Below, one piece after another: positions 1 to 11,846 of a DNA stretch of 64,000 nucleotides (position 1 is its first letter; every line of letters starts with the position of its first letter). The notes below the pieces were generated by a model. That model saw only the letters and a list, made by a program, of their open reading frames with translations. It made no database searches and was not told the origin of the DNA. Origin of the DNA: Lithospermum erythrorhizon. Lineage: Eukaryota > Streptophyta > Magnoliopsida > Boraginales > Boraginaceae. The translations under genes were made by a program, and so were the position numbers. The DNA is taken from assembly GCA_019722365.1 (NCBI GenBank), contig JADFUC010000889.1, positions 1 to 64,000 on the forward strand, in the 5' to 3' direction.

Positions 1-870
1 AATTACGATGAAGATCGATGATCTGGTCGCAGAGGCATCTGACACACCACAGCATTGAACCTTCATAGAAGACCCAGCCTCTGATCCACAGCTGTGGAAT
101 AGTCCCAACCCCAGGAGATCCAATGCCAGCGCTGGTATGGTGAGTTTCATCATTGAAGAGCCTCATTAAAGAAGCACGAATGTTAGTGATGCTACAATGG
201 CACATGCACTGAGGCGGATTTCCCACAAAAGCCTGTTGCCTACAATGTTCATTGAATGGCATGATGGAAACGCCAGATTAGCTTCGCACGGAGTGACTAC
301 ATCTAGCTACTGCCAGTGGCTGGCGTTAACCAGCCATTGCTGATTTCACGACTATGTCATGGCAAATGGATAATCCCAGATTGGTCAGCAATGTTTCAAT
401 GAAGGGCGAAGTTATTGTGCATTAGTTTGAAGATTCACTGGGATAGAGGTGATTACTTTTCACAGATACTATGTGAATAAGGTACCGCAAAGGCTCAACA
501 TTTAGTAATCTGGCCTCCCCATGAGACATGCTTCACTGTCCCATTCATTAGTTTAACAGAATGACATCTGTTGCTATAGATATCCATCATGTATGCCATG
601 TTGTGCACAGAGCCTGATGTGTCTTATGCAATTCAGTGTAACCACAGCCACAGCACTAGGTGAAAAGCTGTAGTGAAGTGCAGGCCTGAGAAGAACTAAA
701 GATGCTTTCAAGGCGGTGATGAGGAGCAGACAGGGCACACCGACGCCAGTCGACAGAGACAAAATACATACCTGCACCTGGGAACGATAATGCCTCTCGG
801 CTTGAAAACCGGCGGCCGGTGTACCCTCGTCATCGTTAACTCTCATCTCCACCATATACCAAGAAAGCAT
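1..870 (-). pseudogene. Copia RNase H remnant
   Basis: The minus-strand frame at 870-574 carries a degraded version of the Copia RNase H segment that normally reads like DFQ-D-DDSRSQSGYVF: here GFQAERHYRSQVQVCIL is visible at about 810-760. Further left the sequence continues in RNase H position but is too decayed to align by eye. It is part of the pol polyprotein of the element at 1-4015 and is not expressed as a protein. Confidence 0.5.
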
Positions 871-1099
871 CTTTAGTTCTTTCTCGTATACTCAAGATGC
901 ACTTCACTACAATCCTGCTGGCTTTCACCGATTAGCTCAAGTATCTACCGGGTTACACTTGAAGCATGCTATTACCATCGAAGTCTAGCCGCAGACAACA
1001 TGGCATACACGATGGATCCTATAGCCGAAGATAAGGTATGCCTCTATTCTGCTCATCTCAAAGACTAGTAATGGGACCCCTCGTGGCTCGAGTTGAACT

Positions 1100-1800
1100 C
1101 CATGTCTCACGTGAGATTACCCTTCTTGAATTACTATAATAACCTTTGCAAAGACCTTATTCACATAAGTATCCCGACAAAGTCCAATCAGCCTCCTCGG
1201 CTCCGATCCCGGTGGATCTTTATTCCAAGTATATATCAGCGCTTCTAAGTCCTTCTTCATCGGTGAAACATTTGCACAAACTAACTTGACTGAGTTTATA
1301 ACTCTACGTTGTTTCCTTAATGATAAGTATGTCATCGACATACGTGACTAAGGAAACGATACATAACTCCCACTTACCTTCTTCAGATACACAAGATTCT
1401 TCTTCGCTTCGATTTAAACCAAACTCTTTGATCGATTCATCAAAAACGTGTTAGACCTAACCTGCTGGATGCCCGCTAAGACCATGTTGACTTTGCAACT
1501 TGCATACCTTCTTAGGTCCTTTAGGACATGTCAAGCCTGGAGGTTAAATGCACACATCTTTCCTCTAAATTTCCATTCAGAGCCGTCTTTACATCCATTC
1601 GCTTATGTTTCATAGCCGAAACGCAAAGAACGCTAAGATTATCCGGGATGGATTTAAGATAGCCACCGGCGAGTAAGTTTCGGCCATAGTCCACCCGTGA
1701 ACTTGTTTGAAACCTTCGCTACAAGTCTGGGCGAAAACATCAACGCTTCCGTCTTTATCATGTTTCTCTTAAATACCCATTTATATTCAATGGGCGGTAG
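1100..1800 (-). pseudogene. Copia reverse transcriptase remnant
   Basis: On the minus strand, the catalytic box is legible as YVDDM at about 1342-1329. Upstream of it (at higher coordinates) lie RMDVKTALNG at about 1600-1572 and GFKQVHG at about 1712-1690; both are hallmark Copia RT blocks in the right order and spacing. Frameshifts and stops separate the blocks. Copia RT copies element RNA into cDNA; this one cannot. Confidence 0.75.
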
Positions 1801-2113
1801 CCCCATTTGGTAAATTCAACAAAGTGACCAAAACCTCGCTTTGGTACATAGAATCCATTCCCGATTGCATGGCTATTTGCCATTTCGTCAAGATCCTTGT
1901 TATTCATTGCTTCTTTGTGCTAGTTGGCCTGCCACTTTCAATGACGAAAAGCTTCACCATACCAAGCTCGTTCGTGGCGATCCCCTCGCTGATTCTCCTA
2001 AGGCCGGCTTCTTCCACGTTTTCCCGACCAAGAATCGGGTCTTCTATGAGCATGTTCCAATTCTTTGGCAAGGTGGTCGATGCCTCCCTCAGACATGTAT
2101 CGATATTGACTTA

Positions 2114-2416
2114 TCACTGAAGTTTCATCAAGATGAACACCATTACTTCTAGTCCTTCTCGTGAGATATTCCTTTCAAGGAATACCTGCTCGGGCAATGA
2201 AGATTTTATTCTCCCCCGCTCGTAGAAGAATAACCAACCTGCTTCCCTTGGATATCCTATGAAATAGCATTTATCAAATTTCAGGCGCAAGTTTATCTTT
2301 GTTAATCTCTTTAACATAGTTTTCACAAATTCCCAAATCTTTAGAAAACCCAACTTGGGAATCTTTCCCAAACTACGCCTACGGGGAGTTGGACATTCAG
2401 CCGACTCGTTGGACAT
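2114..2416 (-). pseudogene. Copia integrase C-terminal (SH3-like) remnant
   Basis: The 100-residue minus-strand frame contains KLGFLKIWEF followed by LRLKFDKCYFIGYPREAGW and QVFLERNISREG. This matches the region after the Copia integrase core that usually reads HLRIWGC, KCYFVGYP, and VFLEKDFL. It sits between gag-pre-integrase on the right and RT on the left, as expected. Confidence 0.8.
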
Positions 2417-2572
2417 CTGCTTTTAAGGTAAAAGTACGCGCTTAGAAGTGCATATCCCGTAAATTAACCGTAGATCGAGAGGTTTCATCATAGATCGGGA
2501 ATCCATGCCGTTATGGTTCGATTTCTCCTTTCGACACGCCATTACGTTGCAGGGCGCTCCCGCCGAGCGAAG

Positions 2573-2842
2573 TCAGCGAATACCACACTCTAAGACGAGT
2601 ATCAACCGCGACTCAAACATATTCTCCACCCCACGTAAGTGACTGTGGGCGCAAGTATCACATTTATCGTATGATTCATAATCGAAACTCTTCAAGCATT
2701 CCAATCGAGTGGGAGTTTCTTGATTCGGTTCTCGCACGCGACCTAGTTCCGCACTCATGTATGTTTCGCGGTCGTTAGGGCTTATTCCGTTTAAGTTTAT
2801 GTTATACGACTCATTAATCATGTCTAAAAACGATGTATTCAT
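2573..2842 (-). pseudogene. Copia gag-pre-integrase remnant
   Basis: The minus-strand frame holds SFDYESYDKCDTCAHS, which resembles the end of the gag-pre-integrase domain (usually DFESYxxCESCLxGKMTK). The conserved Cys pair is kept, but the following GKMTK block is lost. It lies immediately upstream of the integrase remnant in pol order. Confidence 0.65.
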
Positions 2843-3127
2843 TTTGAAGCGGAGTCGGTACCAAATACTACCCCATTCCCCGCGATCCTAATTCATCGGG
2901 ATCTATTGAAAATGAAAAACCATCATTATTCAAAAACGTAAATAGAAATAATATTCCCCGCAAATCGAGGTACATAGTAAACCGGAGATAAGTTCAAAAA
3001 CAAGGCTCGCTGGCAAATTTAAAACTGTTCTGATCCTACCCTGTGCGGCCGCAACCTTCGCGCCATTTCCCACACGCAGTATCCATTTCCCTCTTCGAAG
3101 CTCCTACTTGACTTGAGTTCCTCCATA

Positions 3128-4015
3128 TTACTTACGTTGTCTAGTACCCACGAAAGTAGAATTAAGTTGTACAAACTTCAATAACATACATACCTCAGAA
3201 TGGAAATGACGCGAGACCATTCTTCCTATCATCTGTGAACCTCCCTGTGCTCCATTTCCAGAACCTGTGCTTCCGCAATAATGACACTTGCCATCCTTCC
3301 TAGCTCCTCCCTTTCCAAAGAACCTCGGGATTACTCGAACCCTTGGCCTCGGGCCGGTAAACTTATTCTTCTTTTCTTGAATTTCTTCTTGTTTTGACCA
3401 CCAAAAGTGAGTAGAAGTTTTGGGCTTTACCCGTGTTCGCCTCAAAGACTGCGGATCATCTTATGCGCCTGCTTGTAGATAACTCAAACTTCAGCATATT
3501 GGAAGTTCATGACAAACCGGTAATTTGCCCTGAAGCAGACTTCGCGACGGCATCCACGCCAGCTTCTTTCGAGACACCGTGCCTGTGGCGCCGAGTCGAT
3601 CGACCAAGCCAATCATTTTAATGATACGGTGGCTTCAAGGCCTATCCGCTTCCCCTGCCACGTCTACTTATACGCATGCGTCATATCTCTCGCTTAGCGC
3701 TTCCTTCTCGAATAATTCTCAAGTTTCCGGTATATGTCATATGTCGCTAATTGTATTGAATTTGGAACTAAGGTTCATATTGGCAAGTACGAGATATCGA
3801 CATCCACAAAGACGACTTCGTGCTTTGCGATCCCTTTTTCCGACGGGAGGCACTATCATTAGCTCGCTGAACCTTATCGTTTCGAAGACTTATTCAAATT
3901 CTCTCGCTGAGAACGATTTTCAAGCTCGGCACCACTGGCCAAAATTGAAAGAGTTCAAATTTTGCACTTTTCAGTGCCGAAGTAAGCCGAAGTTCTGTGG
4001 AGTAGCACAATGTAC
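3128..4015 (-). pseudogene. Copia gag remnant with broken zinc knuckle
   Basis: In the frame 3445-3128 the basic linker is followed by KCHYCGSTGSGNG at about 3289-3250. The first two cysteines of a CCHC knuckle are present, but the third and fourth ligands (His and Cys) are not found at the usual spacing. Further right, the minus strand carries gag-like text in several frames. Open frames on the opposite strand here (for example 3579-4031 plus) are shadows of this region. Confidence 0.6.
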
Positions 4016-5320
4016 CATATTAATCTATTAATAAAGAATAAAAATAATGCACTATTAAACTATTAAAACACTTACAAATAAATTGTAAAGTCAATACTAA
4101 TACTCTCAAATTCACTCTTAAATATATTAGTATCAAGACCTTATTACACTTAAATTCAAACGCAACACCGCTGGTTTTGAACCAGCTTATAATAGCAGTC
4201 AATAACCACCATGTGTAAAACTACATAACTTGTGGTTACCAAGATTCTTTACAAGACGCTTACCTAACATTTGTATTCGAAACCGTTAAGCATACCAATT
4301 AAAACCAAAGTGTTACTTTGACGATTATCCGAAGCCCATTAACGGTAGCGGAAATCACTTCAACATTTATCCATCACATATCAACGCAACATCAGAACAC
4401 CCGCCATCACGCGTGCTCCAATCGACGCAATCGACGCACAACTTAAAATTGGCTTTGATACTTTGCTCAAATTTTAATTCAAGCAGATTATTATTACTTT
4501 GTTTCTACATTTACTCACGATACTAAGACATAATCAAGAATACATGCAACATGAAAAATAAAACAAGAATTTACATTCAAGAGATATAATGACATGCCTC
4601 TCTGTGAACCTATTACAAAGATTTATCAAATACTAACATGTTTTAATTCTTGTATCTTGTACTTCCGGGATCCAATCCAGTCCACCAAGTACCACCACCG
4701 TGAAATGATCTTCAATATCTTCACTGCTACAATATTTATATACTAACCTATCTACATACCATGTTTCCTCGCTGGGTAAAACAATAAATAAATAAATACA
4801 AAGAAATATGACTGTAATATTTACAACATTACTGCTCAAGCACGAAAATAAATGGACCATATCTATATTCTCCATTCCAATCACCATTAAAATATGCACT
4901 TTATTAAATCACATAAACGAACTTAATAAATATTTTAAATGGCTTTTGGAAAATGCATAGTTTCAGAATTATCAAATTAATTAATCCAACTAATTACATA
5001 TATTAAAATTAATTAATATAAACTCAATTATCATACACATGTCAACCAATAATTATTATCAATAATTATTAACCATACATATATCATAGAAAAATATTCA
5101 TCACAAATATATTCTAAAATATATTAAGTAGTAAAATTGTTACCATAAATGTTATATCACTTTAAATGTCATTTAAAAGATATAATACAAAGGAAATTAA
5201 TTAATTGTCATCACATAATTAATTACAATCAATTAGGTGATTAAAATGACAAATAATTAATGAAACTCGAAATATAATCTCAATTCCATAATTTTGTGAA
5301 ACCAAAATAAGAATAAATTG
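4016..5320. other. AT-rich tract, possible retroelement leader
   Basis: No gene is recognised. The tract is strongly AT-rich with many short ttaatt words. A sequence at about 4450-4466 (ggctttgatactttg) resembles the reverse complement of a Copia tRNA-Met primer-binding site, but it is imperfect and not next to a defined LTR. The minus-strand frame at 4899-4633 has no recognisable domain. Confidence 0.35.
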
Positions 5321-5515
5321 AATTGTGGTTTTCAAAATTGTTATCGCCATATCGGCCGGACACGCCTACGGCGGCCGACTGTCGACACGGCATGCCTTCC
5401 ACGCTTCAGATCGCCGTCCGTCATTATTTTTCTGGTACTAAAATCAAATTGATCCGACACCTGACGCGCCCGCAGGGCCGCCGGAAGTCGGTCGGCCGAT
5501 TTATGGTAATAATAC
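5321..5515. other. GC-rich block inside AT-rich DNA
   Basis: A roughly 190-bp stretch rich in CG dinucleotides (tatcggccggacac, gggccgccggaag) interrupts very AT-rich flanks. It has no recognisable protein. A similar layout, with a GC-rich block between AT-rich tracts close to a Copia LTR, occurs at 26961-27250, so it may be part of a retroelement leader. This is inference. Confidence 0.4.
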
Positions 5516-6330
5516 CATATTTAACCTGCTTTTCTCGATTTAATTTAATTCGTTTCAGAAATCAAGCTTTTGGTGCTTTTTAAAATTTTTCAAAATTTAT
5601 GAAATTGGAACACTTTAAACTTCATAATTTTCTTGAACAAATCCCACTGGTCGTTCATTAAAATAAATTTTTCATATTTAATTATTAATTAAAATAAATT
5701 TAAATCTCAAAACTTACGATGAAACCCTAAAGTTTCGTTTTTATATGTGGCCAGTTAAAACAAGCCCCGATAAACAACCCGTTAAGTATTAGCTTGACTC
5801 GTTAACTCTATTTGTTCGTTAAGACACTAACGAAGTCAAGACGAAATAACTATTTACTCAAGCATAATAAATAGTAATGAGTCAATATCAATAATCTTTC
5901 TGCTATCGATAAATACTAGAATATCGAATCAATTAAATAACTATTTAATTGATTCTATTTGTTCAATCGATATTCTACATAAAATGTAGAATTCTCAGAA
6001 TCGAGAAATACATTTCTCAATTATATAATTCTTTATATTTCATACATTTAAATATAACTCAACGCCATCAGATGCTGCGGACCTTTCAGCCAAATAATAA
6101 GAAGTCAGAGCAATAATAATTGACCACTACTATTATTACAACGATTAATGAGTAAGCATCTAAAGAATCGCTCATAACCCCTAAATTATCAGCGAGAACC
6201 CACACCAGAATATTCAATTACTAAGTTGAACACTAAGTTCTCGATAATCACATTTAACCCAACTCTGTGAACGAATCGATACACAATTGTCGCAACGGGC
6301 ATAATAAATTAATCAATTCTCACATTTCAA
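5516..6330. other. AT-rich tract with clustered hairpins
   Basis: No gene is recognised. By analogy with the element at 25.6-28.4 kb this could be an LTR of the Copia copy to its left, but I could not find matching TG..CA ends or a second copy. The main feature is the hairpin cluster at 5917-6020, listed separately. Confidence 0.3.
5917..6020. repeat. Cluster of nested and adjacent palindromes
   Basis: Visible inverted repeats are: 14-bp arms 5926-5939 and 5942-5955 (gaatcaattaaata / tatttaattgattc, 2-bp loop); an outer pair tagaatatcga / tcgatattcta enclosing it; attctacat / atgtagaat; and gagaaat / atttctc. All fall within about 100 bp. Confidence 0.75.
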
Positions 6331-7318
6331 ACAAATGATGATGTTCCTCCTCAAGGTAAGGAAAAAATCTCAGACAAAATATACCAAGCATGTCCCCTTA
6401 GAAACAAGTGAAGGAATTCTTCCCGCGAGCTTCATTAATTTAAGCAAGTGTACAACCGCACGTAACCTTCTTCGCCCCAAAGTGCATTGCATGGCTAACC
6501 TGGTTAGAAGTCACCCAAAGAAGCAACCTATCCCTACCAAACACTCTGCTTGGATGAAGGAAGTTGCCTCTTTTTCCTCTTCATTATTTGACCTGCCTCT
6601 CTTGGTATACCTGCCTAATTTCCTAGAATTACTCTCTGTTTCCTTTTTGTATGGACAAAAGGGGGAGATTTAGGATTGCTTTGCTCGATCAATTTTGCCA
6701 AGATTATGTATCGATTGAATGTCGTTGCTTTAACCCATGGAATATGTCAAGCTGGCTGTCTTTTGCATTTCTTGTGGTTTTGTTTATGCGGTTCCGAGGT
6801 AGTCTGCGGATACCTCGCATTGACCGGGATGTTTGCTGGGAAGCCAGCTGCGGAACGCTAAGGCATTCTCTCAAGTTCGGGCTAACATCGTTTCAAGGTC
6901 AGCCATGAAGTTGCACATAATCGATAAGGATTGGGGACCGCCATGTCCTAGTCTCAAGGCGTTGGTTATCCGTTTGCCAAGGGAAGTTTGTAGATATCGA
7001 CCATATCTCATCTGATTGGAGTAAGTCTATACTGTGCAAAATATTTGTGCGCTTGGTATGATTTCAAGGGGAGCACTTTGCCTGAAAGCCAGTAGTGCAT
7101 AGTAATAAGGCATTTAACGCATTTCGAATCATTTTGGTTAAACTTGGATTATCGCTTATCTTGATTATTAGTTGTTTGAAGTAACAAACCCGGTGTTTCT
7201 GACTCTCGGTGGGAGCTTAGGCTCACTGCATTTAGTCTAACCAAGTTTTCTGTTAACTCTAAACGTATTTCAACGATCATTATCCCAAATGGTTTGTCCC
7301 ATATAAAAAGGGGGAGTT
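6331..7318 (+). mobile_element. 3' end of a SIRE-like Copia element, upstream of its LTR
   Basis: The plus-strand frame at 6335-6673 ends in FLYGQKGEI, and the DNA there (about 6656-6670) is acaaaagggggagattt, a polypurine-tract-like run. A second run, aaaaagggggagtttg, lies at about 7305-7320 directly before an LTR starting TGTTAACATG. An extended non-coding stretch with purine runs between pol and the 3' LTR is typical of SIRE-type Copia elements. No RT or integrase on this strand is present to the left, so the element is truncated near 6330. Confidence 0.55.
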
Positions 7319-8063
7319 TGTTAACATGTTTTGTAGGTACAAACCTGGCAAGAAAGATCAAGACAAAGATATGTCTTGAGTTAATGCACGAGGCATTAAT
7401 TGAAGGATCAATCAAGGAACGTGTGATTGATACAATCGCCTTAATTGCGAGATCCGCTTTGCCTAGTTGCTCGCCGAAATAACGGAGAAATTAATTAAAG
7501 GGATCATTAACTATGGAAAGCAAAATTTTATGAATGGATAGTCGGGCGATTGTATGATTTCAGGCAAATCAACTCGAGATTGATCGTTGGTTACCGAAGC
7601 GAAAGTTTTCCGCGCCTTTTACGGTATCTCAACCAGCTATCGAAGAGTTGAAAAATCGCAATCGCGATCGGGCTCGATTGATCAACGCGCCATCAACGGT
7701 GGCTATATAACTAATTGTTGAAGATGTAGTATAAATCGGCAGCTTTACTCTAATTTATAGCATCGGCTGCTCATAATGTATGTCAGCAGTTAAAAAGAAT
7801 AATGATTCTCGTAAAATCAATATCAGAGCGAGCCCAAGAGCTTTTCTAGTCTTTTTGGTTAATCATTGATTTCATACTGCGCAGCCTCGCATATTACAAA
7901 TTAATAATGGAGTCAATGAAGCGACACACTAAGACAGACGTAAGCTTCGCCTAACCCGTATAAAAGTTCTCGTGTCATTTACTTTCAGATTGCCATTGAA
8001 GCCGCTTAGCTGCTACTCAAGATAAGAACACTTGGGACATCGGGCTGTGGATGTCAATCAACA
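7319..8063 (+). repeat. LTR (3') of the SIRE-like Copia element
   Basis: It starts TGTTAACATG right after the purine tract and plausibly ends ..TCAATCAACA at 8063, giving matching TGTT..AACA termini and about 745 bp. A TATA-like gctatataac lies near 7702. The right end is inferred from the terminus pattern only; no second LTR copy is in the window to confirm it. Confidence 0.5.
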
Positions 8064-8128
8064 TTTTAAAATTTCATAATTTTTACCATGGAAAGACAAA
8101 CTCAGAATCTTTTAGGGATCGAGGAGTT

Positions 8129-8756
8129 ATATTTATGAATAACTATCAATTTTATATTTTTTTTTTGTAATAACAGATTAAATATGTTGTAATACACAAA
8201 CTCATACTACTTTTTTTATAATAAAAAATATATGGGGATTATATACTTCTAAAGAAATTGTATTTCAATATACCTCCAAAATGAGAAAAAAAAATTATAC
8301 TTTGTTTGTGCCAAAAATTGTAAAGAGACATGATTAAAGTCATGATTAATGTCATCTAATTTATCTTAAATACTTAACGAACCTAACTTTTCAATTACAC
8401 CTTCAAATTTATTGAATTTAATTTATATATTTTTACTTATGATTTATATAATTATTTACTAAAAATAAGTAAAACTTATTTTAATACTAACGGAAAATAT
8501 ATTAGTTTTTAAAATTATTAATTGAACAACTTTTATATTTATTTTGAATATTATTATATTATACTTATGGTTATAATTTTTCTTTTGCTAAGACATAGTA
8601 AGCCATAGCTATTATCATAAAAATATCGAAATTACTTCTAACTACGTAGTTTAACTTCAAATATTTTGATATACATATCTAATAATATTATCATCTTTTA
8701 ATTTTATAGTACTGTATTTCTTATATAGTGTTTAAAATATTATAATAAAAATATAA
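8129..8756. repeat. Tandem duplication, copy 1
   Basis: A very AT-rich unit of about 630 bp. It is repeated directly to the right (8757 onward), for example tttgaatattattatattatac at about 8544 and again at 9090, and attaaagtcatgattaatg at 8334 against attaaagtcataattaatg at 8879. Copies differ by many substitutions and small indels, so the duplication is old. No gene is recognised in it. Confidence 0.75.
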
Positions 8757-9111
8757 TTCTATATGAATAATCATCAATCTTATAATTTTTATAATAATAG
8801 GTTAAAGATGTTAACATACAAAATCATTGCACTTTTGGATAATAATATACTATTGTGCCAAAATTATAAAGACTCTAATTAAAGTCATAATTAATGTCTT
8901 TTAATTTATCTTAGATACTAATGTGAATCAAAATTTTATTAACACTAAAATTTAATAAATTCAATTGTATTCTTTCTTTTACTTATCATTTGTATAATTA
9001 CTTAATTCAAAATAATTAAAATTATTTTAATACTTATCTTAAATCTATTAGTTCTTATAATTATTAGTTGCACAATTTTTGTATTTATTTTGAATATTAT
9101 TATATTATACT
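8757..9111. repeat. Tandem duplication, copy 2, left part
   Basis: This is the left part of the second unit, aligned to copy 1 up to the target site atact at 9107-9111. It is interrupted there by the solo LTR at 9112-11665. Confidence 0.75.
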
Positions 9112-11665
9112 TGTAAAAACCGGTAACGACTTAATTAATAAATTAAAATGTGAGATTATTAAATTGATTAACGCTAAATTTGAAACCACTTATATTTTAC
9201 GCATTTAAAATGTTAATGCCGAGCTACTGTCGAGATGCTTTAAAACGGTATGTGACGATCAATTAAAAAGACGGCCACCCACTTAAAATATCGTACTAAA
9301 CTTACCCACCACATAAACCAACCAAGGCCCAAAGAAAAAAAAACCATCTCCTTCCCCTCTTCTTGGTGACGCCAGCGACCTCTCCCCTTCAAAATTTCTC
9401 TTTTCTCCGGTTTCTCCTCCATCTCGCGTGCCTCGACACCAAATTTCGAGAGTTTCATCATCCTCTTCGATTCAAGGCAAAAAGGCCGAACTTTGTGTGT
9501 ATTTCTGAGTTGCGAATTTCAGTTGACTTTGTTGACTTTGGGTTTTCGATTTTTATTGCTTAATTTGGATTCTCGGGGTTTAAATTAGTTGTTCTCTGAG
9601 TTGAAATTACGTGTTTGAACGAGAAATTTGGGGACGCTTTTTAGTGGACGTTGACTTTTTGGAATTTTAGTTTGACTGACTTTGGGATTAATATCAGATA
9701 TAATTATTGTCTAGGCCGAAATTATAGTATATGAAATTATAATAATCGATTTGGGTAGAAAGTGTTGGAAAAAGTTAAAGGACTTTTGGATTGACTTCGG
9801 CTCGACTTCGTCGAAACGTGTTAAAATGAAATAATTATGTTTTGACTTTATTATAGTTGTTCGAGGTGAAATCAGGGTTTAAAAAGTTGTTGAAACGAGT
9901 TTACGATGGAAATAGTTTTTATTCGCTTTTGAGTAGTAGTCGGGTTGTATTTGTAGGTCATAAAACGGGTTTAATTAGTCGTAAAGCTAATAATTCATAT
10001 TGTTTGAATCGTTTAAGGTGTTAGTATTTGCTACAAGTGAGGGCCGAAAAGTTTAAGATTTAGGATTTGTTGGAACTTTGTCCTTAGTTTATCGCTTTAA
10101 CTAGTAATATTTTACTTAAAGTGGACTAATGGGATTGAAGTCAAGTAAAAGATAATTTATAACAAAAATTAGTAGTAATTGTATTTTCGTTCGCTTTTAG
10201 ACTCGAACGCTGAAAAGCTTCGCGGATCGATTGATCGCTGGGCGCTAGCCGTACTAGCGGCGCGGGATTTATCGCTTGATAACATTATTTACGCTCAAGC
10301 GGCCAGTATGGTAAATTGATACGTGGGATTATGTATTTTGCGGTTATGAACTTATCCGTTAGCCAGAAGGCGAATTTGTGGAAATGTCGGTGCTGTTTGA
10401 TGGTCGTGTTAGATACATTGCCAGTAGTATGTTCTATATGGAATCAAGTGACTCGGGTATATGAATTTATATTTAATGTTGTGCGATCGTTGTTTGTTGT
10501 TCTATCCGCCGTTTCGTCACGCGACAAGGTTTAGTCGTGGTGTGATCGCTAGCTGTCATGGTTGCATGCGTGATTAGCTACTGGTCATGTTTCGGGTTTC
10601 ATATGTCGGGTCACACCTCATGTTAGGACGGGCATCTTAGAGTTTGCCTAGAGGCTCTGTCAGCATGGACGGGGTGCTGCCAGGATATCAGATGGGCGAT
10701 CAAGAAGCAGCCTCGCTGGGAAAGGATATGATATGACGTTTCTACAAGGAAGGAAGAAGAAATGTAAAAGATACGATATGATATTATGTTATATTACGCT
10801 ATGAAATTTCGCCGAAAAGCAAGAACAACATTATATAAATGTCGGATACGATGATCGCGGCAGCTGTCTTTATCAGGTTGATTATCAGCGGATGTCACCA
10901 CCTCCGAAAGGTCGATAATGTCATGGTCTTGTTTTTTCTCATGCTCATATATCAAGTACGGTGTTATAACCGTATCGGTGAACTTATGTGTTTTGCTCGC
11001 TTGATTATACGACATGCTATCTCCGGTATAATGTAGAATAACGTAAGCCGAGTCCTTAAAAATGTGTAAATGTCGGCGATGGTTACTACTATCATGACGC
11101 CATGAATACCTAGTTATTCTTTTACCTTATATATATAATGATATCTCTATCGCTATGTTTTATCTTTTGTCACAGATCTCATTCGACGCTGGTGCTTACC
11201 ACCCGAGCGATACAGCCTAATTAAGTCAAGCCGAAATTTTACCCTTCCAACCTCCAGACAAAGCACATGCGGCGCTGTCAGTTCGCAGTATCCGTGATTT
11301 TACTTTAAAGTGGTAGACGGTAGCAAGTATATCCTCACTACCATCATTTGTTCTCATTCATTTTTCTTATGTACTCAAATTTCGTTTTGGTTTTGGTGTT
11401 GAAGATGTATTAACTGTTTTATGGAGTATCTTGGTTTTGGAACTTTTATGAAGTTGTATTTTGGATTGTTCAGATAATGCCACGATGGTTAAACTCCGTA
11501 TGAAAATATTTTGAGCTTTCGAACTATTTTTACTTTTATCAAACTACCAGGTTCTACTGATTTCTAACGCGTTATTTTCGCTAGCCAACCACTTACGCGA
11601 CCCTATATACGTGTCGAGCAATCTATCTAACCTCGAGTACAAGAGTCAATTAAGCGGTCGCTACA
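9112..11665 (+). mobile_element. Solo LTR, Gypsy-type, with perfect target duplication
   Basis: The insert begins TGTAAAAACCGGTAACGAC and ends ..AAGCGGTCGCTACA, a TG..CA terminus pair. It is flanked by identical 5-bp copies ATACT at 9107-9111 and 11666-11670. The uninterrupted duplicate at about 8566-8572 gives the empty-site context. The length (2554 bp), the TGTAAC-GAC-like start and the GGTCGCTACA end resemble long LTRs of Tekay/Del-like Gypsy elements; that family name is inference. No gag or pol lies inside, so it is a solo LTR left by recombination between two LTRs. Confidence 0.85.
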
Positions 11666-11670
11666 ATACT

Positions 11671-11846
11671 TACCGGTTATAATTTTCCTTTTGTCAAATA
11701 TATTGCCGATATCTATAAATATATCGAAATTACTTAACAAGATAGTTTAACTTCACATATTTTGGATATAAATATCTAATACTATCATATTTTATAAGCG
11801 ATAGTATCAGATATTTATATAGCGTTTTAAAATACTATAAACGCAG
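11671..11846. repeat. Tandem duplication, copy 2, right part
   Basis: The sequence resumes the duplicate after the solo LTR: ggttataattttccttttg here against ggttataatttttcttttg at about 8570, and atatcgaaattactta against atatcgaaattacttc. Together with 8757-9111 it reconstitutes the second unit. Confidence 0.75.

Larger units (their letters stand above)
1..4015 (-). mobile_element. Degenerate Ty1/Copia retrotransposon, internal region
   Basis: Read on the minus strand, the domains follow Copia order: gag with a broken zinc knuckle (about 4015-3100), gag-pre-integrase (about 2720-2640), the end of integrase (2416-2114), reverse transcriptase (about 1800-1100) and RNase H (about 870-1). Every domain is broken by stops and frameshifts, and no open frame exceeds about 105 residues, so the copy is dead. 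The left edge lies outside the window, so the 3' LTR cannot be judged. The 5' LTR should lie to the right of 4015 but I could not define it. C-to-T and G-to-A decay at CpG is widespread, as expected for an old methylated copy. Confidence 0.85.

Noticed and set aside
1824..2152. Overlapping plus-strand frames of about 100 residues
   Set aside because: They are on the strand opposite the Copia pol remnant and match nothing; they are shadows.
3579..4031. 150-residue plus-strand frame
   Set aside because: It lies antisense to the degenerate gag region, with no domain and no promoter or splice support.
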